64,000 nucleotides of DNA from Gibbula magus (taxonomy: Eukaryota; Mollusca; Gastropoda; Trochida; Trochidae), in contig OW388292.1 of the NCBI GenBank assembly GCA_936450465.1, forward strand, positions 27,292,368 to 27,356,367, given 5' to 3'. The notes beneath the pieces are model-generated. The model had not been told where the DNA came from. It ran no database searches and was given only the letters and a program-made list of their open reading frames with translations. Both the position numbers and the translations under genes were made by a program. Shown one piece after another: positions 1 through 19,800 of the stretch; within the stretch, counting starts at the first letter, position 1, and every line of letters starts with the position of its first letter.

Positions 1-3000
1 CTTTTCATTATTTTGTGAGTTAATATATTTACTGCCCTTGGTGTCGATCTTTACTCTTCATGCCTATATTCGAGTCTTAGGAAAGCCGACATTGTACGGT
101 TCAAAACATTAACACGAGCGGATGCATGGAACCTATCAAATTCAAAATAGTTTGAATAATAATGGCTTAGCTAAAGTGCTACGTCAGCAAAACAAAGTCG
201 TTTCGTCTGACCTGAATACGCCATGTGTGAGTGAAATATGATATGTTTTTCCTTGTGCGAGAACTTGATGCTAGGTTGTGTACAAAGACGTCTACGTAAC
301 TATTATACCATGGGATCAGCTGAAAAGCACTGTGTAGATTACATTTGATAAAATATACTTGCTATTATTTTGCAAAAGAAAAACAGTCAGTCATGTAGTA
401 ATCAATGTAATATATCAATCAGCTGACTCTTTTACGGAGTGATGAAAGTCCCATGTTTACGTGTTAGGGAGTGTCGACCATTAGCAATAATTCGACATGA
501 ATGTGCCTCTGGTGACAAAAGTAATCTGAGAACGTAAGCCAAAAAAATGAAGTGCACAAGGCAGTATGTAAAGAATGCTGCTGTAGGCAAGTCGACCCTG
601 TGTATGTAGGACAGGGTAGATATGAGCTGTATAGCCGGTCACGTGACCTCAGACAAAGACAAGGCAAGTATGAATGAGCGTGTATTGAATAAGATCTATA
701 TTTACCATAAGGAGGAATGTCAAGCTCAGCGGAACGGAATGTCGCGTACTTTGGAAAAGTTATTCCGTGTACCAAATATTTGGGCTTCTGTTTAATAGTT
801 ATTTCACAGGGAACGCGGCGATTATTATTATGACTCATCTATGAATTATGACACTTTTTTCCTACTCCAAACTCCTCACGACGTGTTGCGTCGCATGCAT
901 GGAAGACGCCATTATGATGTCAGTGTACGGAGTGAAGGTTGCGACTTATAGTTTATTTAATTTCAAAGTTCCCACGGTTCTAATTGTATAGTGCAACAAT
1001 GTGCTAGTGTCGGGGACCTGTATTCCCAGCCCCTCATCACAACTATTTGGGAAGTTATATTATAGTTGGTAGTTCACTGTCTAGAGTTCTCATTTAGCAA
1101 TCTTATAATAGCAACACTACACATTGTGCACTCGTTTAAATAAGCTTTAAGAAAACTAGCACATCTATAACTTAATATTGTAGTGTAAAAGTAGTTTAAA
1201 ATCCTTTGTGCAACATGCACATATTGTAAATTAAATGGTGTAACGTTTTTGAAATATGAGTAAAAGTCAGAAGGTTATTTACTAACAAGACTCTAACATG
1301 TTGAAAGTTATTAAATGTATCACTTAATACAATGTAAGTCTATCCTAACTCAAAGCTGAAACATTGGTCATCGGTTTGATATTTCAGGCCATATCCGGAC
1401 GAGGAATACCTAGAGATGTTTAATTAGGTTTGACCTTGAGGTGACCCACCCCCAACAGCGTCCAATGTTGGGGAGTTGTAAGGTCAAATTTTCTCCGGTA
1501 CAAGAATCTGCGGAATCGGTGAACAAACTTGCTTCCTCAGTCGGAACAAAGCCAATATTGTCTTCTTCCGCAAATAAGAGCAAATAGTTCCTCAAGTTCG
1601 TGCCACAATCCCCCGTCAAGTTGACAACACAGCGACGTTAGAGGGCGTAACTGTGGCAAATATTGTTTGTCTTCCCCGTGTATTGTTTAGAACGATTCTT
1701 ATCTGTTTGTATAGTTTTCCCAAAGGGATGATGAGAGAGGTTAGAATAAAGATTGATTCGATGAGGGTGGAAGGTTTAACGTCAACCCAAGTGTTGTGAT
1801 GCTGTTGATGATGTTGACGCTTTCAAAACGTTACCTGAAACAGATTAATTAAAACCTCCATTTCTTTAGTGTTCTCATCTTATATGTTGTTTCGGTTTTA
1901 TAAAATATTTATGGACATGTTTTGTAAATGTTTTATTGAACTACGTGATCTGAAGGATTTACATTTACCCACTTGGATTGACATAGCATAACACCTCAGA
2001 GGTTGAGTTTATTCCTTTACCATGTTGGTGTACCGTCATTCTAACACATAACACCCTATGCTGTAGGCTGCTATGTTATGACCAGTGAGTACACATTAAT
2101 GGAAAGGCTGAGTAACGGATACATCACACACTGTTTATGTACACCAGAATGGGAGGAGGATATTTATTTATGATTTAAATGGTACACATTTTTGGCCTAA
2201 CATTATCTTTTTCACATGAAAATATATCACTGATATATTTCTTCATAGTGTTAAACAGGAATATGTCAATTGCTAGTCTGATTGATTTGGTGTAAAAATC
2301 GACAAGATCAAAAATAGACAGTCGTTGATTCCGTAACAGACGTAATATTAGCTGGAGTACGTTATTCAAAAGATCACATGCAGGTATAGCAGGGTATCAG
2401 AAACATTACAGGATACTGGCAGTTCGCTCTTTATTTACGTTCTTTTATAAAATAAATATCTATCTCCGAAACCTGGAAAGTTGGTAACTGGCCTTCACAA
2501 TGACAGCATATAGTATATCAATTTGCGATTCGTTTCACAACGGTTTAGGTCACGCAAAGGTCAAACAAAATTGTGCACCCAAGTGTGACCTTTAACATCG
2601 ATGACCCCCGACCTGGCAATAAGTACATGAAAGAATGACGGAAGACCCAGTCACAACGTAACCTTTGCAACCAGCCTTGACATTCCCTCTCGTGTCTTCA
2701 AAGGAGCATGTTGCATGTTAGAATCCGGATCTGCATCGCAGCATCAAGTCTCGTGAACCTGCATAGTGAAAGCAGCCCTTTAAATAAGGACAGTCTGGCG
2801 TTATGGCGTCATGATTTTGTCAAATTATTCCCTTTTAATTTTTATTTTCACTTCGAAGTTAAATTTTCAGTATCAAGTCTGTATTCCTTTGATTCTATGT
2901 CTACAACTCTTTGATGTAAGGTAACCCTGTATCCCGGGTTTAAACCAACTACCCAATGTGAATACGTAATCCATAATGTGCTCTTTGCACCCTAGTAGCT

Positions 3001-3255
3001 TGTATTCACAACAGTAATTGTTTAAATTAGTTCAAGATCGCCGTAATGGCTGCAATACTGCCGAGGCGGCGTTAAACACTCACTCACTCACTCACTTAAT
3101 GTAAGATACGTGTATATGACAAGTATGATTCACAATTTCAACGATAAGTGAGTTTACACTGATGCTATGTTGGCATTAATAAGTTAATATAATGAAAATG
3201 AAGTTTCATGTCACTAAATCGTATAATATACATCAATTACCCTCATAACTTTCAG
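1..3255. other. Intronic or upstream DNA of the PLK gene
   Basis: Searched for the missing kinase N-lobe (glycine loop, VAIK-type lysine) and did not find it. A minus-strand open frame of 69 codons at 1410-1619 has a protein-like composition but no recognisable domain or matching splice partners. The rest appears non-coding, apart from the CTCA-tailed repeat at 3034-3096. Confidence 0.5.
3034..3096 (+). repeat. SINE-like tail with (CTCA)n, gastropod type
   Basis: The sequence reads GATCGCCGTAATGGCTGCAA, then a GGCGGCGTTAAAC stretch and a run of ACTC repeats. It resembles a short interspersed repeat, common in abalone and related gastropods, that ends in GCGGCGTAAAAC followed by CTCA repeats. 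The link is from memory of that family and not from a search. Confidence 0.55.
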
Positions 3256-11159
<7,904 letters not shown>

Positions 11160-13624
11160 ACCACGGGTCGTTCTCTACCGGTATGCAACTTGAAACAAGG
11201 TCCGGTTTGGTGATTTCCATGCAGTGTTATGGGAGTCTTCTGTTCCCATAGCAACATTGGTGTGTTGATAAGAGTGGTTATGCATACCAAATGTAAACTT
11301 TCGGTTTGGTGATCGCCCAATTGTGGAGCCCTTGAAACATAAGAATAATGGCTGCGTTGTTTTGTAGCGTGGAACTGGCGACCTGCACGGTGTGTAACTG
11401 GTGTTCACTTCAAGATGACTCCACGCCTTACCCAAGTAGGCATCTGTTATGTGATAACCAACAATGTCCACAAAGGATTATGGACGGAGGACGTTTCTTC
11501 AATCAAGATCATATGGGGTGGTCACAAATTACCGCGAGGACCAAACGACATTTGAAGAGGTGCAAGACGTTGCTTTCCGCCACTCGGAACATTTACAGCT
11601 TGAGCAGTATTGTAATCATTGCCAGATCATACAACTGCATAAGTGCATCAAACTATCAAAGGGGAGATAACTCCTCGTTAGCCTAGTCGGATTACACGTG
11701 CATTTTGATCTCAGCACACAGTCACGGTCGACGTCAGCCAAGAGCGCCATATACAGGTGATGACGTCACGGTCTTGACCTTGATCTCTGTGGCATTTAAT
11801 GCCTTGTATATATTCCTTCAAGTTAAGGATTTCAATTTGACAAATACGTTATGTTCATAATGAGTTGGAAGTGAAAGTCTACCCAAAGAATGGGATGTGG
11901 TGTTTACTTGATTTGTATCTGAGAAACCATGAGTATTGGTTGCTGTTGCCTTTATATGTGTACATAGGTGAAAGAGAGGATGTAGATATGGTACGTTGAT
12001 CTACCTAAGATATACATAAACTATAACCACGGTGGATATACATACATTGCCTTGTCTGTCCAATGCTAGTGTGACAGTACTGAGGCATTACAGTATTTGA
12101 TAACATGACTCAACTTATCCAATTATTACTCCAATACTAAAGAGATGAATTACTGAAGTGTATATAATTCTTGTAATAGTATCTTCATTTCATTGCCTCA
12201 GTTACAGTTTTGATGTAAGAATGATATAAACTATGTTGACGTAAGTGTGATAAATTATTTCATACATTAGGATTTCCGAGTATACTTGATAAGTTATTTC
12301 TCAATATGTCTGATAAGAGACTTCACTTGAATGGCTCGTTCCGTGTGTTCAATGAAAATCTGAGCTAAAGGATTTCTGGAATTTACAGATGTTTGAATTC
12401 GATGTAGATCTCAAACGATATCATGTTTGGGTACAAGAGGTCTTAAAGGGTCAATATTAACATTCTTGTTTCATTATAAATCACGAAGAATAGAATGAAA
12501 CACTGAATACATATTCCATTTATCTCAAAAGGGTATACATACAGATATACAATTCTTACATATGTTTGTTTGAAGATATCCTTGTAAAGGGACCAACCTT
12601 TCCATAGTTATATCATGGCCAACTGTACAATTGTCAGGCAAAACATTGTTATTGTTCGTTGGGTTACATTCCGTCGAAATATATTTTCATAAATATCTTT
12701 AAGAAAATGTTGCGTCCATTATCAGTTATCAGGGAAGATAACATTCATTGCCTTTATCACGTGATCCAATCATTGCCTTCGTTTTCCGAAATACTTAACA
12801 TGTCACGTGCCTTGACCAGATTTACCGCCCTTTGTATGCACATACTACAAGTTTATTTTGATGTGTAGTCTTTGTCGTCTTTCGTCATTATTCCTTTGTT
12901 CTTGTCCTGCTTCCTTTCGACGCTTTATGTTTTCTTATTTTCGCTTATAATGAAATTGTTATTATTATTTTGAAATTATTATAACACTTAAATAATGAAT
13001 GATTTTGTTCTATTTATGCGGATGGTATCACATTATTGTTGAAACGGATATGCAAAGTTTTTGTAACATCAATGCAAATAATTCATAATGATTATAGCCA
13101 TATTCATGATGTATGAAATATACAATTAAATGCTGTTGTTTTACTTATTAATTTTCCATTACATTCTTTTTGATTTATCGGTGTATGAATAAGATTGTAA
13201 CTAAACCAATCAAATGGTCATGAAAAATGTGACTTTTATCAAATTATTTATTTCTAGTGTGATACTTCTTACTTTTGATATCTTTAAATGCTAATATAAG
13301 GAAATAATATATGTTGGGCAATAGCCCTGAAAGGAATTTAATCGAATCATTGAAAATGGAAAACGGTATATGATTATATATCACGAATGTCTTCGTTATC
13401 TTTGAATACTGACAAAGGTGAATATTAAATTTGAAAGGATTTAAAATTGTGAAAAAAGGAATATATAATATGGGTAACATTTCGTTGAATTTTGGTGTTT
13501 GTTGCTTATCCTGCCACAGGATGCTCCGCCGTCGTGCCTTCCCGATTTCCCATTGTACAGAAAACTCGCCTCTTTATATGACAATATTTGTACATATATC
13601 GGTAATGCCAGCTTTCTCAATAAA
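11160..13624 (+). other. Probable PLK 3' untranslated region / flank with AU-rich element
   Basis: No convincing coding frame follows the stop for 2.4 kb. A TTATTTATT nonamer, the canonical AU-rich instability element, lies at 13245-13253. An AATAAA lies at 13619-13624, with another at 13982-13987. PLK2 and PLK3 are immediate-early genes with short-lived mRNAs in vertebrates, so an ARE fits. The true 3' end is not established here. Confidence 0.45.
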
Positions 13625-13678
13625 CTCTAAACTCTACGTGCCTTATCTTGTTCATTCATCTGCGTATCAGTATGACAG

Positions 13679-13918
13679 GTGTCCGTATCAGATGCTGCTA
13701 TATTCCCCGGACACTTAGTCTCTCATGAAAAAATATTCTTTCATAAATATTGCAAGGAGCCTCCGAGAAATGGAAATATCAGTTTAGACCAAACTACAGA
13801 TTTCAAGGATTTGATGAGACAGATGAAGTTCCGTATTTGTGCAAGATCAGATGATGCATATAATCTTTCTCAAGTCACCGATAGTACATTACGTTTGTTA
13901 TTTCTTGACATCTTATAA
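13679..13918 (+). CDS. Unassigned open frame, possible exon or transposon remnant
   Basis: An 80-codon open frame that follows an AG (tatgacag). It reads in part FPGHLVSHEKIFFHKYC, FKDLMRQMKFRICARSDD, ending LRLLFLDIL and TAA. The composition is more protein-like than other open frames nearby, and no ATG opens it. I do not recognise a family. It could be a terminal exon, a degraded transposon gene or chance. Confidence 0.2.
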   Translation: MSVSDAAIFPGHLVSHEKIFFHKYCKEPPRNGNISLDQTTDFKDLMRQMKFRICARSDDAYNLSQVTDSTLRLLFLDIL

Positions 13919-14954
13919 TAATCAATAGTATATTCTCTAACCCTGCATGAGCTGACTATGAATTTGTGACAACTTCTAAACAATAAAGTTTTGGAACTTT
14001 TAAATATTGACATCCTCGACGTTCTGCGATTATATCTTCGCGTTGTGGAGGACATGGATCGTTATATAAGCCAGCTTAATTACCCCCAAGTTAGCAATTA
14101 AATTAGGTGTAATATATGCCGAAATTGATTTGCCGAACACTACAGTCGGAGCGTTCAATAATGACATGGTAAATTTTGCTAACTTCATAATACATTAACA
14201 AACTTGCATATCGCAGCACAATGCAGTGATTATCACATACTGATACAGCGGGTACACGCCATCCCTATATATTATATTGTATCGATTCTCCAACAACATA
14301 TATGCTCGTACAAATAATTTGTAGAAAATGTAAGTAAAACGTCACGCAGAAGTTTTATATTTACGCTCAAATTCAGATACCATCACTTAAACATGGAACC
14401 ACTTTCCTTACAAAGTTTTAAAATGTTTCAAAAATACATTAGGAGAAAGTTGAGTAATATGACATGTGAACACTTCTCAATCGCTTCAACTGGACTTCAT
14501 TTACACGTAGAGTTGCCTCAGATTTGACTTTATTTAAATGTTATCCTAAAAACCTCATTTAATATACCTTATTACCAAGGGTTTATGTAACAAATTAAAC
14601 TTTACTAATGTTAACTTAACTACCAAACCCAAGGGTTTTCTCTGACGTATATACCGCCATGCCTTTTAAATACAAAGATGAAAGCAATCGTGTAAATGTG
14701 TAAAGGCCTCGCGATCTAAGTTTGAAGCGCACATAAAATATCTCATCATAAATATTTTGGGAACGGAGCAGAAAAGATACCAACAAACAATCTGCTCATG
14801 ATGCCTAATGCCTACGCAAATTTTAAACATGGACACTTTTTAGTACCTAACTGAACAGGAGATTAGGTCTTACAATTAGTTTGTTAAATGCCAGGTCTTA
14901 CTAAATGATATAAATTAACCTGCTGCGAGGTTAACTTTCAACGTTTGGTAAAAT

Positions 14955-15313
14955 CTCTAGTCTGAGTAAAACCTTAAATTTCGTGGTAAAACCTACTCAG
15001 AGGTTATTGCACGTACAAGAAATGCAGTAGCCTCATAATGTACAGTCTACAGTGATATCCTGAGATAGGTTTATACGAGAGGAAAATTCCCATGACACAT
15101 TAAGTTTCTTATATTTCATGGATTGTGTTCATTAACAACATGTCTACAAATGTGTGTGTTATGTAATTGATGATATTGACATTATTCATGGGTTTATTGT
15201 GTAAGCATGTACATTTCAGCGAACTGCACGTGCAGCACGACTTTCTCACGTTTTTTGCTATAAGTGCCTGTTATAGACATTGTTTTCGTGGACTGATACA
15301 CCATATTGTTTAA
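14955..15313 (+). repeat. Segmental duplication, copy 1 (left part)
   Basis: About 360 bp nearly identical to 16122-16480, from TCTGAGTAAAACCTTAAA to CACCATATTGTTTAA. The copy is interrupted at 15313 by a 600-bp insertion and resumes at 15909-15963, where both copies share GAAAAAAA then CATCAGCCTACAACAAGTG. No gene is seen in it. Confidence 0.85.
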
Positions 15314-15913
15314 ATATTGTTGAAATAAGTTTGTACCGATGCAAAAAATAACAATGTAAATGACAAATTATAAGAATATAACTTATTTTGTGTAATATAA
15401 TATGTTGTGTGCAGCCATTGTGTTGTTGGGGGTCACATATTGCAAACGTTATAAATGGTGTTATTTTATCGAGAAATACCGACTGTCACCGAAACCTACC
15501 ATTTTGATGATAGTAGACTTAGCATATTCACGATATGAAGGTAGAAGTAGTGATTTCTAAACGAAAACCGGACAATGCACAGCGTGTGGCGCGCGCCAAT
15601 GAGTCAAACGTATTTTTGGAATCTTATTTATAACGGATAAAAAGACAAATTTGAGCTGATAATGTTTAATAGGTCACATAACTACTGTGCATGTAAATGG
15701 GACGTGCAGTTTCGGTTTCTGCATATGCATAATTATGTTACTCGATTTTAATTGGAAACTAGTAATTATGATATATTTGGCGATTGGTGATAAATATGCA
15801 AGCTCAGTGAATTAATTTGTATTGTAGACAGCACATGTGGTGAGTTGGAACGTATTAAAGCCAAATAAATTTTAATGAAACACAATTTTACCTTTAACAT
15901 ACATACTTTAAGA
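15314..15913. mobile_element. About 600-bp insertion inside duplication copy 1, with TTTAA target duplication
   Basis: The uninterrupted copy at 16122-16536 shows the empty site: GTTTAAGAAAAAA. In copy 1, TTTAA occurs on both sides of the extra DNA (15309-15313 and 15909-15913). The inserted DNA has a diverged relative in inverted orientation at about 19350-19800; both contain AGTCAAACGTATTT and CATATAACTACTGT-like tracts. No protein is encoded. Confidence 0.75.
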
Positions 15914-16121
15914 AAAAAAACTTACATCAGCCTACAACAAGTGTTTTCATTCTGTATTTAATTCTCATTTAAGGTCTTACTATCAAAAGTAAAAACTTAC
16001 TTTCACAATAAAAACCTCATACGTGGTTATTATCAGAAGAAATACCGACTGAAATAATAATGAGGGGTTATTACGAGAAAACAAGATACCTACGAAACAA
16101 TAGACAAAATCCCTGATAGGT

Positions 16122-16536
16122 TTCTAAAGTCTGAGTAAAACCTTAAAAATCGTAGTAAAACCTACTCCGAGGTTATTACATGTACAAGAAATGCAGTAAC
16201 CTCACAATGTACAGTCTACAGTGATATCCTGAAATAGGTTTATACGAGAGGAAAATTGTCATGGCACATTAAGTCTTTATATTTCATGGATTGTGTTCAT
16301 TAACAAAATGTCTACAAATGTGTGTGTTATGTAATTGATGATATTGATATTATTCATGGGTTTATTGTGTAAGTATGTACATTTCAGCGAACTGCACGTG
16401 CAGCACGATTTTCTTACGTTTTTGCTATAAGTGCCTGTTATAGACATTGTTTTCCTGGCCACTGACACACCATATTGTTTAAGAAAAAAACCTACATCAG
16501 CCTACAACAAGTGTTTTCATTCTGTATGCGATTGGA
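16122..16536 (+). repeat. Segmental duplication, copy 2 (empty site)
   Basis: Second copy of the 14955-15963 segment without the 600-bp insertion. It ends about CATCAGCCTACAACAAGTG then TTTTCATTCTGTATG, after which the two copies diverge. Confidence 0.85.
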
Positions 16537-16896
16537 TACCAAACTTATATAGCCAGTGTGTAAATAGTCACCGACCCAGACCTTGGGTTCAAGTTCATGA
16601 TTCACGTGCGAGGGTTCATCTAACTTGAACACCTCGGTCTCAGTCGACCACTATTACAAACACTGGTTAAGGGTTCTCTAACCCGTAAGTGCAAGCCCTC
16701 GTACCATAGAAAGGTTATAAAACGCTTAAGTCTAGTAGGATCGAGGTGAGTGAACTCGATAAACTACACCTATTTATAATAATGATAAGAAAGCTGTCTC
16801 CCATATCTTGTATTACAGTGAATGGAAAATAACCTTGTCTTACTCTGCTATTAAAGCGGCATTAAGTATACACTGTAAACATGGTGTTTAGCATAT

Positions 16897-17140
16897 AAAC
16901 ATAATACTAAGCGCGTATCTTGTCCTGTTTTTTTTACGCGTTTAGACCCCTAAACACGTTTAGCTACCTGAATGTGTTTAGGAATGTGTTTAGCAACTAA
17001 TCACGTTTAGCTACATAAACACGTTTATTAATGTGCTTAGCAACTAAACACATTCCTAAACACATTTAGGTATCTAAACGTGTTTATGGGTCTAAACGTG
17101 TAAAAAAAACAGGACAAGATACGCGCTTAGTATTATGTTT
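16897..17140. mobile_element. Foldback (snapback) element with about 120-bp arms
   Basis: The outer arm begins AAACATAATACTAAGCGCGT and its reverse complement ends at 17140. The inner arms continue the pairing through repeated CACGTTTAG/CTAAACGTG blocks almost to the centre. No coding capacity. Related CTAAACACGTTTAG-type sequence recurs at 19150-19335. Confidence 0.8.
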
Positions 17141-17874
17141 AGCTTTTCAACACAAAACCACACTCTCCAGCACGCCTGAAAATAAAAGTATTGCAACTAT
17201 ACAAAATATTTAAATCAATGAAGACCAATGTTATATCTTGTAATTCAATCTTACACACCGCCATCACCAAAAAATTCATGGCGCTTAATAAAAATTATAT
17301 AAGTACATATAATATATAAGTGTATGATACAAGAAATAAATTTGGTCTGCATCACCCCTTTTATAGGGGTGATTAATAATGACTCAAAATCAGGAATTTC
17401 TCGAAAAGATTTATTAAAAATTATTGATAAAATAACCATATACACCAATACACTCATCGATTTCACCAAATATTAAATTTATAAGACAACCATTGTTCTC
17501 ACAATATACATGGATAAGAAGGTATCTACATATAATATATATGCTTATATATGCTTGAACAATGTTCATTTGGCAGTTAAATTTTCAGACACAAATATTT
17601 AAAAAGTGGTTTTAGAATCAAGGCAATTTAGCAACATTCTAATCCTTATACGTAATGTTAAACATTAATGAGTGTCTGCATATGAATTAATAATTAAATA
17701 AATCCTTTAAAATAAGTTTGGGTGTTTTCAACATAATATTTTCACACCATCAGAATAATTTTTTTTTTAAAAAAAGGTTAATGCTCAATCCCTTTGTTCT
17801 GGAGAAAACATGTTATAGTAATATATATGTTTACAACGCTTTTGTAGTTTACTCCCTTAAAAGATCTGTATAAG

Positions 17875-17952
17875 TCAAAGGATTTGGAAAGGTAGTTGAG
17901 ATTCAGGATGGTCTTTTGTAAACTGCATTATATCTTCTTTGGCATCCTTTAC
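17875..17952 (-). CDS. Exon-like open segment near the small gene
   Basis: After the acceptor catgtttcag, the frame VKDAKEDIMQFTKDHPESQ continues to PFQIL and TGA. It is in phase 0, whereas the exon at 18368 ends in phase 2, so direct joining reads W then stop. The exon at 18368 has TG twice just before its donor (CTGTG|gtgagt); a two-base slip there would restore a continuous frame LTQL-VKDAKED. It is therefore either an alternative or 3' UTR exon, or the remains of the original last exon. Confidence 0.3.
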   Translation of the reverse strand, partial: VKDAKEDIMQFTKDHPESQLPFQIL

Positions 17953-18181
17953 CTGAAACATGAATGAAGAAACTTTTAGTTTACCATCGAAATGCAACAT
18001 GACAAAAATAACACAATAGATGAACATATCCAGTCTCCTGAAAACATTTTAACAAATGTAGTAAAGTGTAACATGTTATGGAAAAACTCAAGTGGGTATA
18101 TACAAATGGTTGTTGTGAAAAATTATCTGACATCAAATCAAGTGATCAATCAGTAAAAACTGTCATTATTTTAGTGGGACT

Positions 18182-18221
18182 TCAACGTTCTGTAATCACT
18201 GATCCTGTCAGTTCTGGTTTC
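18182..18221 (-). CDS. Candidate small gene, terminal exon
   Basis: Acceptor gccctttttgtag, 12 codons then TGA. Phase 2 in, completing a tryptophan codon with the previous exon. Confidence 0.35.
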
Positions 18222-18967
18222 CTACAAAAAGGGCAAAAATAAGTCACAAAAGAGTCAAAAATAAAATGGCAGATACAACATTTTTTTTACCAAAATATAT
18301 CCATACAATTGTTATGTATTTGTGATAGTCTTTAAATATAAAGGAATTTGGTTCAATATTTACTCACCACAGCTGAGTCAATGCTAACAGTTTCTTGTAT
18401 TTCTTCATCACATCATCTTTCTTGTCAAGGCAGACTGTCATCAGGAAAATTCCTTCTCCAACTGCATAACAAAGATACATCTAAATATACTGGTCTGGTC
18501 CTAAATGAGCTATATGAGCATCAACCAAGTATTTAATGATGAACATATTGTCATATGCTTCTTTCAGAACTTATTTTAGCAAATACAATTGTTAAACATC
18601 TACACCCTTATTACACATCTTAATTCAAGTAATTAAACACAACCAGTTACACTAGTCAAACCTCACTACAATGGAATTCGATAATAACATGTGGTTTATG
18701 GATATTACTTCATGTTAGATATTATATAAACATTATCAGAACTCTCATATATATCATTTATATAAATAACAAATATTACTAAAATATATATGTACTGTTG
18801 GTGCTAAGCATATAATAAACGTACGTTAAATGACTCATTACAAACTCCTTTGACAAATGAAAACAACATAGAAAGCAATCGGACGACGTTGTGAAATCTC
18901 AAATCAACCTACCTTTCAAAGTCTTGATTTGAACCATAAGTGTGTCGTTCAGGGAACATAGAGACAT
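18182..18967 (-). CDS. Candidate small three-exon gene, about 62 residues, family unknown
   Basis: Minus-strand join 18967-18913, 18461-18368 and 18221-18182. The first exon starts MSLCSLNDTLMVQIKTLK and ends G|gtaggt. The second, after the acceptor ttatgcag, reads VGEGIFLMTVCLDKK and DDVMKKYKKLLALTQL and ends TG|gtgagt. The third, after the strong acceptor ctttttgtag, reads WKPELTGSVITER and stops at TGA (18182-18184). All three junctions keep phase and all sites are near consensus. The product would be a small basic, probably helical protein with no signal peptide. I do not recognise the family. A further exon-like segment at 17875-17952 could provide another 3' end. Possible alternatives are a decayed gene or a non-coding RNA. 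Confidence 0.42.
18368..18461 (-). CDS. Candidate small gene, second coding exon
   Basis: Flanked by ttatgcag and gtgagt. It is open in one frame only, for 30 codons; the other two frames hit stops within nine to twelve codons. Lysine/aspartate-rich helix DKKDDVMKKYKKLLALTQL. Confidence 0.45.
18913..18967 (-). CDS. Candidate small gene, first coding exon
   Basis: ATG at 18967, 18 codons plus one base, then the donor gtaggt. A second ATG eight bases downstream (TTC CCT GAA ...) is in another frame that closes in the next exon, so the upstream one is preferred. Confidence 0.4.
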
Positions 18968-19145
18968 ATATTCACAGTAACATCAACTTTTGGCTTCATG
19001 TGCACTTCGAATGACCAGAAACGTGTGCATCAACAACGTGTAAATAGACAAGAGGATACTGGAGAAATATGGCGGCCACAGGGATACACATCTGTTCTTA
19101 ATTAACTCTCCCGCCAAAACTGACCAATGTAACCCGACCCATTGG
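18968..19145 (-). promoter_or_regulatory. Possible promoter / 5' region of the small gene
   Basis: Directly upstream of the candidate ATG, and less AT-rich than its surroundings. It contains GGCCGCCATATTT on the minus strand and a CCAAT-containing stretch (TGACCAATG) at about 19120. No TATA box is evident. Confidence 0.25.
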
Positions 19146-19149
19146 GGAA

Positions 19150-19345
19150 ATTCTCAAACATGTTTAGGAAAGTGTTTAGCCAATGGTGTAATGTATGTCT
19201 AAACACGTTTAGAAATGTGTTTAAAAGCTCTTCATGTTTAAATAACAGATGTAATATCGTTCTTGTGCTTAGCCATTAAGCACTATCCTAAACATGTGGA
19301 GCATTAAACATGTAACGGTGGTGTTTAATTGCTAAACGCGATTTT
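19150..19345. repeat. CTAAACACGTTTAG-type repeat cluster
   Basis: Short inverted blocks such as TAAACACGTTTAG, similar to the interior of the foldback element at 16897-17140. The end ACAGTGTATTTGG mirrors ATACACTGTAAA at 16867-16878, suggesting that related element ends bracket the small candidate gene. Confidence 0.5.
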
Positions 19346-19349
19346 TACA

Positions 19350-19800
19350 GTGTATTTGGCTTTCACACGTGCCGAAATATCACATGTGCTGAATTAAGTT
19401 CAAATAAGTTCATTTGACATGCATATTCATCCCCATTCGCCAAACATGTCATAATTAGCCAACTAAAATCAAATAACAAAAACCTTGTGCTGAAACCGAA
19501 ACTACACGTTCCATTTACATAAACAGTAGTTATATGGCTTATTAAACATTACCAACCTAAATTGTTTTTTCTTTGTTGTTGATAAGTTTTAATAAATACG
19601 TTTGACTAATTGACGGGCGCCAGCCGCGGTACATTATCCGGTTTTCAATCAGAAATCATTACTTTTGCCTTTATATATATTGTCATCATTATGAATTGAT
19701 GAGTATTTAAACGGTAATATTCGACAACAGCCAGTATTTCTCGATAAAATAAGATTTTATATAACTCTTGATAAATGTGTCTCCAACAACACGTTGAATG
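19350..19800 (-). mobile_element. Diverged inverted relative of the 15314-15913 insertion
   Basis: The reverse complement shares blocks in order with 15420-15870: GTGTTGTTGG, TTATTTTATCGAGAAATAC, GAAAACCGGA, AGTCAAACGTATTT, TAATGTTTAATA, GTAGTTTCGGTTTC-type and AGCCAAATA. Identity is visibly below that of the local duplication. Non-coding. Confidence 0.65.

Noticed and set aside
1410..1619. Minus-strand 69-codon open frame with protein-like composition
   Set aside because: No family resemblance, no convincing splice sites at its edges and an isolated position; kept only as a note.
11348..11686. Plus-strand 112-codon frame after the PLK stop
   Set aside because: Lies in the probable 3' UTR; no domain, low coding character and an overlapping frame of equal quality.
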